DNA of 64,000 nt from Marinobacter excellens HL-55. GTDB lineage: Bacteria > Pseudomonadota > Gammaproteobacteria > Pseudomonadales > Oleiphilaceae. The position numbers and the translations under genes are program-made. This document shows, in pieces, positions 1-9,206 of the stretch. The stretch lies in NCBI GenBank assembly GCA_001314845.1, contig LJZQ01000014.1, forward strand, positions 25,744 through 89,743, given 5' to 3'. Under the pieces are notes generated by a model. It was not told the DNA's origin, ran no database searches, and saw nothing but the letters and a program-made list of their open reading frames with translations. Position 1 is the first letter of the stretch. The number at the start of each line of letters is the position of its first letter.

Positions 1-68
1 GCTTGCGAGCTGTTAAGGTTTCGCTGTGCGTTCAGCGAGGCGATGTTCGTGTTAATGATCTGAGGCAT
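1..68 (-). CDS. fliC: Flagellin, 5' end only (runs off the left edge)
   Basis: Read on the minus strand, an ATG at 68 opens a frame that stays open to the edge and encodes a flagellin N-terminus (MPQIINTNIASLNAQRNLNS, then SQ). This is the D0 segment that packs in the filament core. A good ribosome-binding sequence (GGGAG) sits about seven bases upstream. Only 22 complete codons are visible, so length and central domain are unknown. It points away from a Maf-type gene and a second flagellin gene at 2.7 kb, so the strain has at least two flagellin genes. Its N-terminus differs from that of the second copy (PQIINTN versus ALGINTN), so the two are not identical duplicates. Confidence 0.9.
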   Translation of the reverse strand, partial: MPQIINTNIASLNAQRNLNSSQ

Positions 69-152
69 TGTCAGTTCTCCCTGCTCAGAAGAGCCGAAAA
101 CTCTTGGTGGAGTAATCGACCGAATTCGGATGATTGCCGTTTTTCTGAAATA

Positions 153-168
153 AGCGAGGATCGTGCCA
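153..168 (-). promoter_or_regulatory. Candidate sigma-54 (RpoN) promoter for the left flagellin
   Basis: On the minus strand the sequence TGGCACGATCCTCGCT matches the sigma-54 pattern TGGCAC-N5-TTGCA with the essential GG and GC in the right spacing and one change in the -12 element (TCGC for TTGC). It lies about 85 bases before the flagellin ATG. The promoter call is inferred from sequence only. I found no sigma-28 match in this intergenic stretch. Confidence 0.45.
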
Positions 169-397
169 GCTATTAATTAATTGCCATAAAATACTGAAAA
201 ATAAAGAATATAATTTCAGTTTTGGCGGTGTTATATTTTGGGGAGGCAATTTTTTGTCGGCTGAGGCAGGAAGGACTTTGCCGGTTTTAAGTGTCCGCTT
301 ACCTGTGAGAAGTGTTTGTTGCTCTGGCAGAAACTGGCTAACCTTTGTTTCAGACCGTCGATATTGTCTTTTATTTTGGTTTCCTTCGGAGTATTTC

Positions 398-2542
398 ATG
401 GCGAAAAAAACAAAGAAGCAGAGTCAGCGAGCAGAGCAAGATGACGGCCGTGTCTTTATGCAGAGACTTCAGAAGAACCTGGAGTTCTTTCAAAAGCGCC
501 GGCCTGGTCTATACAAGCTGCTTGCCAATATGGAGCTTCAGTCTGTTGAGCTGGTGGTTACTCCGGGTAAGAATGATGTGGATATGGTTGCCAACGGGGT
601 TTCTTGTTACCGGGGACTCGCGAGGGAGTACTCTGTAGATGAGGCGACAAGGGTTTTGAAGGAAAACCCGGAGAGCAAGCGTATTCTCACGTATGCCCCG
701 CCCTGGGAGCGTTCCTATAACAAGGAGAACTTCGCGGATCATATTCTCAGGAACATCGTGAAGGCCAGCCCGGTAACACCGGCCACGTTTAAAGGTTATA
801 TCCGGGGGAATGTGTTTCCGTCGATGGTGTTCCTAGGGTGCGGTTTGGGTTACCACATTGATGAGCTGACCAAAAAGGTACCCATCATTAACGGTATTGT
901 CATTGAGCGCGAACCGGAAAAGTTTGCGGTCAGCCTTTATACCGTAGACTGGGAAGAAATCTGTTCCCGGTTTTCGCGTAAGGGCTTTTCACTGACTTTC
1001 GCCATTGGCAAGGCAAATCATCCTGATGAGATTCGCCGACTGGTTCGCCAGTATATGACGAGAGACGTTCCCTTCTATCCATTTTTCTCGACGTACTACA
1101 ACCATCTTGCGGACGTCGATCTTGCAAAGGCTGTGCTTGAGAACGCAAATGACCTGGCAGTTATAACAACCAATTGGTCACACTACGATAACGAGTTGAT
1201 GCGTTTGTCCAATGCGGTTCACAACATTCGCCGTGGGGGGAGGTATCTGCCGAGGCTGGACGGGTTGAAGCAGGACAAGCCTTTGGTGATTGTTGGGAGT
1301 GGCCCATCGCTGGACGCCCGAGTCCAGAGCCTTATTAAGGTGCGGGATAAAGTTGTGGTTGTCAGTTGTGGAACGTCGCTTAAACCGCTATTGGCTCATG
1401 GGGTCAGACCAGATGTACACGTAGAGCTTGATCCGTCGTACCGCCTCCATGAGCTGCACCAGGACATCGGTGAAGACAAGTTGCGGGATTTGCCGTTATT
1501 GGCTGTTAGCGAGGTGAATCCTTTTGTGACCACGCTGTTTCGGAAGGTTTTCTATTACTTTAAATTTGATAACGCTCAGTGTTCACTGGTGGGCTTGAAA
1601 GATAAGGCGTTTGCCAACTGTAACCCCACGGTTACCAATGCTGCCTTGTCGATCGGCCATGGGCTGGGGTTCCGGAAAATTTTCTTGTTTGGCACCGACT
1701 ACGGTTTTGAGAGTGTTGAGAAAGATCATTCGGCGAAGTCAATTTATGGCAGTGATTCTGACACCGGATTATCCAGGGAGTATCAGGAACGTGCGCTCAG
1801 AGAAAATAAACAACGCAAGATTTTCTCGGTGCCATCCGTTACAGGCGGCACGGTATTGACGCGCAACGATTATTACACCGCCAAACGTTCGGTTGAGGAT
1901 CTTATCGTCAACCTCAAGGGCACGGAATCGCCGCCCCAGATTTACAATTGTGGCGATGGTGCAGTGATTGAGGGCACAAGCTGGCTTGACGATACGGGAT
2001 TCTTTCACGAAATGGAGCAGGTGCCACTGTCTGATGGCGTTGTACTTGAAGACTTTCTGGATCAGGTCTCGGAAGGGCTAGGTAATGATTCCATCGATGA
2101 TTTACTGGGTGGAGTACATGGCGAGATTCAAAGATTATGTAATGGGTATGAGCGGATGCTTCGTTCGGCGAGGCTGAATGGAAGGAGAGACCTGTGTAAT
2201 CTGATTAATGAAATCCGCGAGACTTTGGCTGTGTTAAGGCCTCACGCTGGAGAGGCTTCTGTGACTGGTGTTCAGGTCATGGCCTTCCAGTTGCTGAAGG
2301 GCACATTACAGCACTTTATGTACGTCGGACTGTGCCACGGAATGGCGTGTGAGGATGGTGAACTCGTCGATTTTGTCAAAGCCTGGAAGGGAGGGTTCGA
2401 GAAGTTTTTGGGGATGGTGCCCGGGCATTTCCATAACGTGTTGGTTATGAAGCGCGCCATCGAAGCTGACCCATGGGCCAAGAGACATAAAGGTGATCGT
2501 GATCCTGAGTATTCTCCTGAACAAGATGTTTCAGCGTTCTGA
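398..2542 (+). CDS. Motility accessory factor (Maf / DUF115 family), probable flagellin glycosyltransferase
   Basis: A 714-residue cytoplasmic protein of the Maf-1/DUF115 type. These proteins transfer nonulosonic acids such as pseudaminic acid to flagellin serines and threonines before export. The core motif VIVGSGPSLD, a Rossmann-like nucleotide-sugar-binding turn, lies at about residues 302-311, and a conserved GTDYGF segment follows at about residue 430. The start at 398 is chosen over an in-frame upstream ATG because GGAG sits six bases before it, the protein then begins MAKKTKKQ, and the extra 48 codons look non-coding. Its place between two flagellin genes supports a role in filament modification. 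The sugar donor cannot be read from the sequence, and no pse or leg genes are in the window. Confidence 0.85.
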   Translation: MAKKTKKQSQRAEQDDGRVFMQRLQKNLEFFQKRRPGLYKLLANMELQSVELVVTPGKNDVDMVANGVSCYRGLAREYSVDEATRVLKENPESKRILTYAPPWERSYNKENFADHILRNIVKASPVTPATFKGYIRGNVFPSMVFLGCGLGYHIDELTKKVPIINGIVIEREPEKFAVSLYTVDWEEICSRFSRKGFSLTFAIGKANHPDEIRRLVRQYMTRDVPFYPFFSTYYNHLADVDLAKAVLENANDLAVITTNWSHYDNELMRLSNAVHNIRRGGRYLPRLDGLKQDKPLVIVGSGPSLDARVQSLIKVRDKVVVVSCGTSLKPLLAHGVRPDVHVELDPSYRLHELHQDIGEDKLRDLPLLAVSEVNPFVTTLFRKVFYYFKFDNAQCSLVGLKDKAFANCNPTVTNAALSIGHGLGFRKIFLFGTDYGFESVEKDHSAKSIYGSDSDTGLSREYQERALRENKQRKIFSVPSVTGGTVLTRNDYYTAKRSVEDLIVNLKGTESPPQIYNCGDGAVIEGTSWLDDTGFFHEMEQVPLSDGVVLEDFLDQVSEGLGNDSIDDLLGGVHGEIQRLCNGYERMLRSARLNGRRDLCNLINEIRETLAVLRPHAGEASVTGVQVMAFQLLKGTLQHFMYVGLCHGMACEDGELVDFVKAWKGGFEKFLGMVPGHFHNVLVMKRAIEADPWAKRHKGDRDPEYSPEQDVSAF

Positions 2543-2585
2543 CAAGCTCTGATACATTTTTTTACATATCCCGAATAAATTTTCC

Positions 2586-2612
2586 TAAAGAACCCCTAGG
2601 GGGTGCCGTTAA
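2586..2612 (+). promoter_or_regulatory. Sigma-28 (FliA) promoter of the flagellin gene
   Basis: TAAAGAAC, an 11-base spacer and GCCGTTAA fit the FliA consensus TAAAGTTT-N11-GCCGATAA, with the exact spacer. It lies about 90 bases before the flagellin start and implies late-class expression after hook completion. Confidence 0.85.
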
Positions 2613-2637
2613 GTGAAGTAACAGGGCGCGGCACCCC
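2600..2637 (+). other. Inverted repeat overlapping the flagellin promoter and leader
   Basis: GGGGTGCCG at 2600-2608 is exactly complementary to CGGCACCCC at 2629-2637, with a 20-base loop. The left arm includes the first half of the sigma-28 -10 element, so only the right arm would surely be in the transcript. It could be an operator-like dyad, or a DNA cruciform; a stable RNA hairpin would need transcription from further upstream. It is not followed by a T run. Confidence 0.5.
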
Positions 2638-2701
2638 AAGTGATTACTTGGAGCCTAGCCTTCACCAAGCAAAACTGAAACGGTTTTAAAGGAGAAGCAC
2701 T

Positions 2702-3889
2702 ATGGCTCTCGGTATTAACACTAACGTTGCCTCTTTGAACGCTCAAAACCAGCTGAGCAAGTCACAGGGTATGAATGATCAAGCGCTGCAGCGTCTTTCT
2801 TCTGGTCTTCGGATCAACTCAGCAAAAGATGATGCCGCTGGCTTGGCGATTTCTACCCGTTTTCAGTCTCAGATAACCGGTCTGAACGTAGCTACACGAA
2901 ACGCGAACGACGGCATCTCTCTGGCTCAGACTACAGAGGGTGCATTGGACGAGATTACCAACAATCTTCAGCGTATCCGTGAGTTGGCTGTTCAGGCTTC
3001 TAACGCATCCAACAGTTCTTCCGACCGTGAAGCGTTGAATGATGAAGTTGAACAGCGTATTGCGGAAATAGATCGTATCTCCGGTCAAACTGCTTTTAAC
3101 GGTCTGAAAGTTCTTGATGGCAGCTTTGCGCAGCAATCCTTCCAGGTGGGCGCTAACGCTGGTGAGGTTATCAAGGTCGATCTTGAGCAGGGCACTCGTC
3201 AAAACCAGATTGGTGAGATTGCGATTGCCACCGGGCTGGATTCATCTGATTTCGGAGTAACGGGTGGGTCGCAAACAGTTGCCTTCAGTGTAGACGGTGC
3301 GGGACCTGTGTTCGTTGAAATTCGCGAGTTATCGTCTGCAACTGGTTCAACCGCTCAAAACAATCAGCAAGTTGTTGACGATATAAACTCGGCAGGTATC
3401 GGCGGGCTGTATGCCGAAATCGATTCGGATGGGGCTATTAAGCTCTCTGCTTCGGCAGACCTGGTATACGAGGCTGGCGTTTCCGCTGAAGGTTATACGA
3501 TTGATGACCTTATCGACGAAGACGGTGTTCCGGTTACCGGCGTTGAGAGCGCTATAGCGACGATATCTAATGAGAACTCTCTGGATGCCCTGTCCGTATC
3601 CACGGTCTCTGATGCAAACAACGCAATCCTGCGTGTTGACTCAGCTCTTGGAACAGTCAATGAGCTTCGCGGCCAGCTTGGTGCGGTCCAAAACCGCTTC
3701 GAGTCCACCATCGCTAACCTGAGTACCTCAGTAGAGAACCTCAGCGCCTCCAACAGCCGTATCCTGGACGCTGACTTCGCGGCAGAAACTGCCAACCTGG
3801 CCAAATCCCAGGTGCTGCAGCAGGCCGGTATCTCGGTCCTGGCGCAGGCGAACGCTCGTCCACAGCAGGTTCTGTCCCTCCTGCAGTAA
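2702..3889 (+). CDS. fliC: Flagellin, filament subunit
   Basis: A 395-residue flagellin. The conserved D0/D1 N-terminus (residues 1 to about 170) contains the [16 protein letters not shown] signature. The conserved C-terminal D1/D0 region (about 290-395) contains [20 protein letters not shown] and ends in [12 protein letters not shown]. Between them is a variable, surface-exposed region of about 120 residues that is rich in Ser, Thr and Asp and offers plausible O-glycosylation sites for the Maf protein upstream. The start has AAAGGAGAAG about six bases before ATG. A sigma-28 promoter lies upstream and a strong terminator directly downstream, so it is probably a highly expressed single-gene unit. 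Confidence 0.97.
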   Translation: MALGINTNVASLNAQNQLSKSQGMNDQALQRLSSGLRINSAKDDAAGLAISTRFQSQITGLNVATRNANDGISLAQTTEGALDEITNNLQRIRELAVQASNASNSSSDREALNDEVEQRIAEIDRISGQTAFNGLKVLDGSFAQQSFQVGANAGEVIKVDLEQGTRQNQIGEIAIATGLDSSDFGVTGGSQTVAFSVDGAGPVFVEIRELSSATGSTAQNNQQVVDDINSAGIGGLYAEIDSDGAIKLSASADLVYEAGVSAEGYTIDDLIDEDGVPVTGVESAIATISNENSLDALSVSTVSDANNAILRVDSALGTVNELRGQLGAVQNRFESTIANLSTSVENLSASNSRILDADFAAETANLAKSQVLQQAGISVLAQANARPQQVLSLLQ

Positions 3890-3906
3890 GGGATTGACGG
3901 TAACAA

Positions 3907-3930
3907 CCGGAGCCTTCGGGCTCCGGTTTT
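3907..3930 (+). terminator. Rho-independent terminator after flagellin
   Basis: An exact 8-bp stem CCGGAGCC / GGCTCCGG closed by a TTCG tetraloop is followed by TTTT. It separates the flagellin gene from flaG. Confidence 0.9.
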
Positions 3931-3959
3931 ACGCCGTTTGAGGATAGTGAGGTAGCGCT

Positions 3960-4394
3960 ATGAATGACGTTAACCTGAATAGCCCGGACCTGAAACTGGT
4001 GCGCTCTGGCGCCCAGGCTCCGGCGAAGGCAATGTCGTCATCTCAGGCCGAGGGCCGGAACGCCCCTGACTTTGCTGCTTCGGCTGCTGGTGGTCGTCAG
4101 ATCGAGAACATCCAGGGTGCTTCGGAGCCGTCTAAAGCTGAAAGGCTGCAGGCGCGTAGCGAGGCGCAGCGGGAAGAGCTAGATCAGGCGGTCAGTCAGC
4201 TGAATGATTTCGTGCAGAACGTACAACGGGATCTTCAGTTTGAAGTGGATAACGACATGGGCCAGATGATCGTCAGGGTAGTTGATCAGCAAACCCAGGA
4301 AGTGATTCGCCAGATGCCGGACGAAGTCGCATTGAGGTTGGCAGAAAAATTGCAGCAGGATGAACCGCTGACGTTGTTCAACATCAAGGTGTAA
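3960..4394 (+). CDS. flaG: FlaG-type flagellar protein
   Basis: A 144-residue protein. The first 75 residues are low-complexity and probably disordered. The C-terminal half (about 75-144) has the FlaG family pattern: a helix with LNDFVQNVQRDLQFEVD, then MIVRVVDQQTQEVIRQMP and an E-K-L helix ending near LFNIKV. FlaG proteins affect filament length in polarly flagellated bacteria; the mechanism is not established. The position between flagellin and fliD is the usual one in Pseudomonas, Vibrio and Marinobacter. Confidence 0.9.
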   Translation: MNDVNLNSPDLKLVRSGAQAPAKAMSSSQAEGRNAPDFAASAAGGRQIENIQGASEPSKAERLQARSEAQREELDQAVSQLNDFVQNVQRDLQFEVDNDMGQMIVRVVDQQTQEVIRQMPDEVALRLAEKLQQDEPLTLFNIKV

Positions 4395-4436
4395 AAGCTT
4401 GCCGCTTTTGCGCCGATGACAACAACGGTATTTCAG

Positions 4437-4470
4437 CACCGCCGCCCTCGATAAGGGGCCGGCGGTGTTC
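4437..4470 (+). terminator. Weak hairpin after flaG
   Basis: CACCGCC at 4437-4443 pairs with GGCGGTG at 4461-4467 and extends inward with one mismatch. Only a short T-poor tail (GTTC) follows, so terminator function is uncertain. Confidence 0.4.
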
Positions 4471-4519
4471 TGCGTTTACAGGCTGTTACAAATCGGTGTA
4501 AGTATTTTCTGAAAAGAGG

Positions 4520-4546
4520 CAAAGTTTTGCCGCTGGATGCCGATAA
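4520..4546 (+). promoter_or_regulatory. Sigma-28 (FliA) promoter of fliD
   Basis: CAAAGTTT, an 11-base spacer, then GCCGATAA: an almost perfect FliA promoter (one base off consensus), about 43 bases before the fliD start. It predicts that fliD, fliS and perhaps the following gene are transcribed with the late flagellar class. Confidence 0.9.
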
Positions 4547-4588
4547 ACTGAACAGTAGAGACATTCGCCCCCCTGAGGAGGCATGGTT

Positions 4589-6562
4589 ATGGCTGGTATA
4601 TCATCGTTAGGCGTAGGGTCTGGGGTTTTGACTTCGGATCTTGTGGATCAGCTGGTGGCTGCAGAGCGCAAGCCGACGGAAGCGCGGCTGGATCAGAAAA
4701 CAGAGCGATCTGAAGCGCTGATCTCTGCTTATGGCACGCTTCGGAGTGCGGTCACGGAGCTACGGTTGCCCATGCGCCAGCTTGGCTCGGCGGATGCGAT
4801 GAAGTCGTTTTCAGCTACATCGTCGGGCGGCAATATTGACGTTTCGGTAGATGCCAGCAAAGCCAGCCGGGGTTCTTACAGTCTGGATGTCACAAGTCTG
4901 GCCCAGTCCCAGGCACTCGCCAGCCGCGACGTGTTTGCGGATCGGGACGCGACTAGTATTGGCCGCGGCACCATGACTCTCCAGGTGGGTGACAAGACCA
5001 CCAACATCACCATCGATTCCTCAAACGACACGTTGCAAGGTATGGCGAACGCCATCAATGAGGCGAATGCGGGTGTGTCTGCCGGGGTCATTGATACCGG
5101 TAACGGTTTCCAGCTGGTGTTGTCTGCGGATGAAACCGGTGAAGCCAACGCGGTGAATATTTCTGTATCTGAAGACGGCGCGGCACCGGGTTTGAGCCGG
5201 TTTGCGTTCGATACTGCCGATCCTGAAAACCTGAACGGTATGCGACAGACCATCGAGGCTGCCGATGCGGTGATGGAAATCAACGGTGTCGAAATCCGCC
5301 GGCCCACCAATACCATCGAAAATGTGGTCGACGGCCTGACGTTCAACATTACTGGCGAGGGCGCATCTACGGTCAAGGTGGCGCAGGATACCGGTGCGGT
5401 TGCAGAGCGTGTGCAGGAGTTCGTCGACAAGTTCAACGAACTGCAGAATACCATTCGCGAGCTGTCCTCATTTGATAGCGAAACTGGCCAGGGCAGTATT
5501 CTGACCGGTGATTCTACCGTTCGGAATATCCAGAATCAGTTAAAGGGTGTGCTGACAGACATTATTCCCGGGTTGGAAAATGCCAGCGTGCGCAGCTTGG
5601 CGGATGTCGGAATCGGTACTGATTTCCGTAGTGGCGAATTGCAGTTTGATAGTCAGAAGTTTCAGCAGCAGTTGCGTGAAAACCCTGATGATGTGACGGC
5701 ATTGTTTGCGGAGCAGGGCAGAACCACAGATTCTCAGGTGGAGTTTGTGCGGACCGGCTCCAGTACTCTGCCCGGTAACTACGACATTAACGTTACCCAG
5801 ATGGCTACCCGGGGCAGCCTGAACTACGCCATGCCGAACGGCGGTGATGCGAACGCGGTTACGGTCGGCACTGACAACAGCTTTACATTCCAGGTAGATG
5901 GCGAAACCACGGCGACCGTCTCGATTGCCGCGGGTGGTTATTCCGGCGCCGATTTTGCTGCGGCCATTCAGACAGCGTTGCGGGAAAACTCCGCGCTGAA
6001 TGCCGCGGGCCGTTCGGTTCAGGTAGGTTATGACGCAGCGGATGGCTTGACCTTTACCTCCAATCGCTTCGGCAGCGACTCCAACGTCAGCCTGACCGGC
6101 CTGAGCAATGTGGCGGGTTTAGCCTCGGCAACGGGCAATGCCGGCCAGGACGTTGAAGGCACGATCAATGGTCAGGCCGCCCAGGGCGACGGCCAGGTGC
6201 TATTCCTGGCTAACAGCGCCGGAGGCGATGCTGCAGGGTTGCAGGTGCGGATTACCGGTGGTGATGTTGGCAATCGGGGTTCGGTCAATTTCATTGAGGG
6301 TGTAAGCGAGCGGGCGGTTGATGCGATTACCAGCATTCTTGGCTCTGAAGGAGCGTTGAGTTCCCGTACCGACGCTTTGAATCGGGACCTGGAGCGCATT
6401 CAGGAAGACCGGATCAAGCTGGATCTGCGGATTGAGAGCTATCAGGAGCGCCTGGTGAAACAATTCAGCGCGGCGGATTCGCTGATTGCCCAGCTCAACA
6501 GCACTCGGGATTATGTAACCCAGCAGCTGGCGGCCCTGGCGCCGAACAGGCAAAGCGAATAA
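4589..6562 (+). CDS. fliD: Flagellar filament cap protein FliD (HAP2)
   Basis: A 657-residue cap protein that sits at the filament tip and helps insert flagellin subunits. It begins MAGISSLGVGSGVLTSDLV, the typical FliD_N signature, with the N-terminal coiled region to about residue 100. The C-terminal FliD_C domain ends in heptad-rich helices (about residues 585-645, around RIQEDRIKLDLRIESYQERL). Residues about 380-560 form an extra repetitive, flagellin-hypervariable-like insertion, making it longer than the 450-480 residues common in enterics. The ATG at 4589 is preferred to the one six bases earlier because GAGGAGG ends seven bases before it but only one base before the upstream ATG. Confidence 0.95.
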   Translation: MAGISSLGVGSGVLTSDLVDQLVAAERKPTEARLDQKTERSEALISAYGTLRSAVTELRLPMRQLGSADAMKSFSATSSGGNIDVSVDASKASRGSYSLDVTSLAQSQALASRDVFADRDATSIGRGTMTLQVGDKTTNITIDSSNDTLQGMANAINEANAGVSAGVIDTGNGFQLVLSADETGEANAVNISVSEDGAAPGLSRFAFDTADPENLNGMRQTIEAADAVMEINGVEIRRPTNTIENVVDGLTFNITGEGASTVKVAQDTGAVAERVQEFVDKFNELQNTIRELSSFDSETGQGSILTGDSTVRNIQNQLKGVLTDIIPGLENASVRSLADVGIGTDFRSGELQFDSQKFQQQLRENPDDVTALFAEQGRTTDSQVEFVRTGSSTLPGNYDINVTQMATRGSLNYAMPNGGDANAVTVGTDNSFTFQVDGETTATVSIAAGGYSGADFAAAIQTALRENSALNAAGRSVQVGYDAADGLTFTSNRFGSDSNVSLTGLSNVAGLASATGNAGQDVEGTINGQAAQGDGQVLFLANSAGGDAAGLQVRITGGDVGNRGSVNFIEGVSERAVDAITSILGSEGALSSRTDALNRDLERIQEDRIKLDLRIESYQERLVKQFSAADSLIAQLNSTRDYVTQQLAALAPNRQSE

Positions 6563-6627
6563 ACCGGCTATACTAAGTATGGCCCGCCAACACATGGCTA
6601 CCGGATGACGGTGACACGAGGTTATTT

Positions 6628-7026
6628 ATGAACGGTTTACAGGCTTATCAGCGCGTCAATACCCAGACTAGCATCACCGATGCCGACCCACACAAGCTGA
6701 TTCAGCTGCTGTATAACGGGGCGATTGAGCGCATCAATGTGGCCAAATCACGGATTCAGGCCAAGGATTATGCGGCCAAGGGTCAGTTGCTGAATAAGGC
6801 CATTGAAATCATTGGCGGTCTTCGCGCGTTCCTGGATTTTGAGCAAGGCGGTGAGTTGGCTGCTCGCCTGGAAGGCCTTTACGACTACATGGAGCGCACT
6901 TTGCTGGAAGCTAGTGCCAAAAACGACATTGCCAAGTTGGATGAAGTGCTCAGCCTGCTCCGCTCGGTGAAAGACGGCTGGGACGGCATTCGCGATGAAG
7001 TGGTTAATCAGCAGCAAGCAGTCTGA
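6628..7026 (+). CDS. fliS: Flagellin export chaperone FliS
   Basis: A 132-residue helical cytoplasmic chaperone that binds the flagellin C-terminus and prevents premature polymerisation. The N-terminal LNGLQAYQRVNTQTSITDADP-like opening, followed by HKLIQLLYNGAIERI, is diagnostic of the family, and the length is normal (about 130). It lies 65 bases after fliD, most likely in the same transcript. Confidence 0.95.
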   Translation: MNGLQAYQRVNTQTSITDADPHKLIQLLYNGAIERINVAKSRIQAKDYAAKGQLLNKAIEIIGGLRAFLDFEQGGELAARLEGLYDYMERTLLEASAKNDIAKLDEVLSLLRSVKDGWDGIRDEVVNQQQAV

Positions 7027-7046
7027 GCGCGGAGCCTGCTGCGCCA

Positions 7047-7808
7047 ATGGCGTTGTTACGGCGTTTTATTCTGACTCTGTTGGTGGTGGTTGCTCATGCT
7101 CATGCAGAGACGGCGTCACCGGTTCAGGCAGAGCCTGAGGCAACAGCAGCGGTTTTTGCGGTTCCCGACGTGTGGCCCTGGGGTTATCAGGACGAGCAAG
7201 GTGCGATGCAGGGCAGCCTGATTGAGTTGATCGATCGGCTTTCAGAGCTATCTGGTGTGCCGATCCGCGCACAACTGCTGCCCTTGCGACGCGTTATCCT
7301 CGATGTGCTCAGGGGTAGGGCAGAGTTCGCCTTTCTATTCCAAAGTCCAGACCTGGACGAAAACGCCATCCCTATCGACACTGTGCTGCAGCTGAACCTG
7401 ATGCTCATGGCTATGGCGGATACTGATTACCCTTTGACTCTCGAAAGCCTGGCGGGAGACAGAGTAGGCTATGCAAGGGGCACCTACCTTGGGGAGTCTT
7501 TCGAAGCAGATGAGGCCGTCATAAAAGTACCCGTGTACAACATCCCGCAGGCTGTTGAGATGCTCACGCTGGGTCGGATTTCGGCGGTGCTGGCCAGCGA
7601 CCACAATTTGTCGATGACGCTGGAGGCTTACGGTTTTGCGAGAGAGTCTTTTCGGTGGCAAGAGCATGTGCGGGGCCAGATGGCCAGGTTGTACATGTCC
7701 CGCTACAGCGGCAGTGAGGACCATGCCCGCCGTTTTCGTGAGGTTCTGCAGCAAATGCGCGACAATGGTGAGCTGCAGCGGATTTTCCAGACGACTTCCC
7801 CCCAATAG
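7047..7808 (+). CDS. Periplasmic solute-binding-protein-like (SBP_bac_3 type)
   Basis: A 253-residue protein. An N-terminal signal peptide is visible (basic MALLRRF, hydrophobic core LILTLLVVV-like, cleavage near AHA-ET). The remainder follows the pattern of family-3 extracellular binding proteins: PDVWPWGYQDEQGAMQGSLI near the start, a GYARGTYLGE turn at about 135-145, and a final segment DHARRFREVLQQMRDNGELQ. No permease or ATPase neighbours it, so a transport role is not supported by context. Orphan proteins of this group can be sensory or have lost transport function. The ligand is unknown. It is 20 bases after fliS and could be co-transcribed. Confidence 0.65.
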   Translation: MALLRRFILTLLVVVAHAHAETASPVQAEPEATAAVFAVPDVWPWGYQDEQGAMQGSLIELIDRLSELSGVPIRAQLLPLRRVILDVLRGRAEFAFLFQSPDLDENAIPIDTVLQLNLMLMAMADTDYPLTLESLAGDRVGYARGTYLGESFEADEAVIKVPVYNIPQAVEMLTLGRISAVLASDHNLSMTLEAYGFARESFRWQEHVRGQMARLYMSRYSGSEDHARRFREVLQQMRDNGELQRIFQTTSPQ

Positions 7809-7883
7809 CCATTCCAACCGCACTCCCGTACAATACGCACCTTCTTTTCAATACATCCATTCTGTTCAGTCTGGAGCACAAGC

Positions 7884-9095
7884 ATGTCTGAAATTAACAA
7901 GGTGGTGCTGGCCTATTCCGGTGGCCTGGATACTTCCGTCATCGTTCGGTGGTTGCAGGACACCTACAACTGTGAGGTGGTGACCTTCACCGCTGATATC
8001 GGCCAGGGCGAGGAAGTGGAGCCGGCGCGCGCCAAGGCGAAAGCGCTGGGTGTTAAGGAAATCTATATCGAGGACCTGCGCGAGGAGTTTGTGCGCGATT
8101 ATGTGTTCCCGATGTTCCGCGCTAATACCATCTATGAGGGCGAGTACCTGCTGGGTACTTCCATCGCCCGCCCGCTGATTGCCAAGCGTTTGATCGATAT
8201 TGCCAATGAGACCGGCGCGGATGCCATCTCACACGGTGCGACTGGCAAGGGTAACGATCAGGTGCGTTTTGAGCTGGGTGCTTATGCGCTTAAGCCGGGT
8301 GTGAAGGTGATCGCGCCCTGGCGTGAGTGGGACCTGAACTCCCGCGAGAAGCTGCTGCAGTACTGTGAAGAGCGCAACATTCCGGTGGAAATGAAGAAGG
8401 GCAAGAGCCCGTATTCCATGGACGCCAACCTGCTGCACATCTCTTACGAAGGCATGAACCTGGAAGACCCCTGGGCGGAAGCCGAGGAAGACATGTGGCG
8501 CTGGAGTGTGTCTCCGGAAGCGGCGCCCGAGAAGCCGACTTACATTGAGCTGACTTACCGCAAAGGCGACATTGTTGCCGTTGATGGCCAGGAAATGAAA
8601 GCGCACGAAGTGCTGGAAACCCTGAACAAAGTGGCCGGCGCCAACGGCATTGGCCGTCTGGACATCGTAGAGAACCGCTACGTGGGCATGAAGTCCCGCG
8701 GCTGCTACGAAACCCCGGGCGGCACCATCATGCTGCGTGCCCACCGCGCCATCGAGTCGATCACGCTGGACCGCGAAGTGGCCCACCTGAAAGACAGCCT
8801 GATGCCCCGCTACGCCGAGGTGATCTACAACGGCTACTGGTGGTCCCCGGAGCGTGAAGCCCTGCAGGCATTGATCGACCAGACCCAAACCTACGTGAAC
8901 GGTACCGTTCGCCTGAAGCTCTACAAAGGCAATGTGGATGTGGTTGGCCGCAAGTCTGACGACTCTCTGTTCGACGAGAAAATCGCCACCTTTGAAGAAG
9001 ACCAGGGCGCGTATGATCAGAAAGATGCCGAAGGCTTCATCAAGCTGAACGCACTGCGGCTGCGGATTGCTGCCGGGAAAGGCCGGAAGTTATAG
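7884..9095 (+). CDS. argG: Argininosuccinate synthase
   Basis: A 403-residue cytoplasmic enzyme that joins citrulline and aspartate using ATP, the penultimate step of arginine synthesis. The P-loop-like ATP pyrophosphatase motif [12 protein letters not shown] is at residues 9-20. Other family signatures are seen ([15 protein letters not shown] near 113-127, and [14 protein letters not shown] near 175). Length is normal. The upstream AT-containing stretch may hold its promoter. A GGGTCTG repeat element begins at the last base of its stop codon. Confidence 0.97.
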   Translation: MSEINKVVLAYSGGLDTSVIVRWLQDTYNCEVVTFTADIGQGEEVEPARAKAKALGVKEIYIEDLREEFVRDYVFPMFRANTIYEGEYLLGTSIARPLIAKRLIDIANETGADAISHGATGKGNDQVRFELGAYALKPGVKVIAPWREWDLNSREKLLQYCEERNIPVEMKKGKSPYSMDANLLHISYEGMNLEDPWAEAEEDMWRWSVSPEAAPEKPTYIELTYRKGDIVAVDGQEMKAHEVLETLNKVAGANGIGRLDIVENRYVGMKSRGCYETPGGTIMLRAHRAIESITLDREVAHLKDSLMPRYAEVIYNGYWWSPEREALQALIDQTQTYVNGTVRLKLYKGNVDVVGRKSDDSLFDEKIATFEEDQGAYDQKDAEGFIKLNALRLRIAAGKGRKL

Positions 9096-9124
9096 GGTCT
9101 GTCCCCGCATGGGGACTGACCCCC
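9095..9124. repeat. Variant copy of the GGGTCTGACCCC palindromic repeat
   Basis: GGGTCTGTCCCC (9095-9106) and GGGGACTGACCCCC (9111-9124) are facing arms separated by GCAT. It diverges by one base per arm from the main repeat family. The first base is the last base of the argG stop codon. Confidence 0.65.
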
Positions 9125-9206
9125 TTTTGCCCGTCTGTTGCACCCAGCCCGAGCCCATGGGTTCCAAGACTAGGTGGCTCCTGACTCGGGCAGTGGATTC
9201 CAAAAA

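Noticed and set aside
254..397. Upstream in-frame start for the Maf gene
   Set aside because: The added 48 residues are Cys/Arg/Phe-rich and not family-like, and the ATG at 398 has the ribosome-binding site.
7047..7808. Flagellar function for the binding-protein-like gene after fliS
   Set aside because: Only proximity supports this; the sequence has a signal peptide and a solute-binding pattern with no motility feature.
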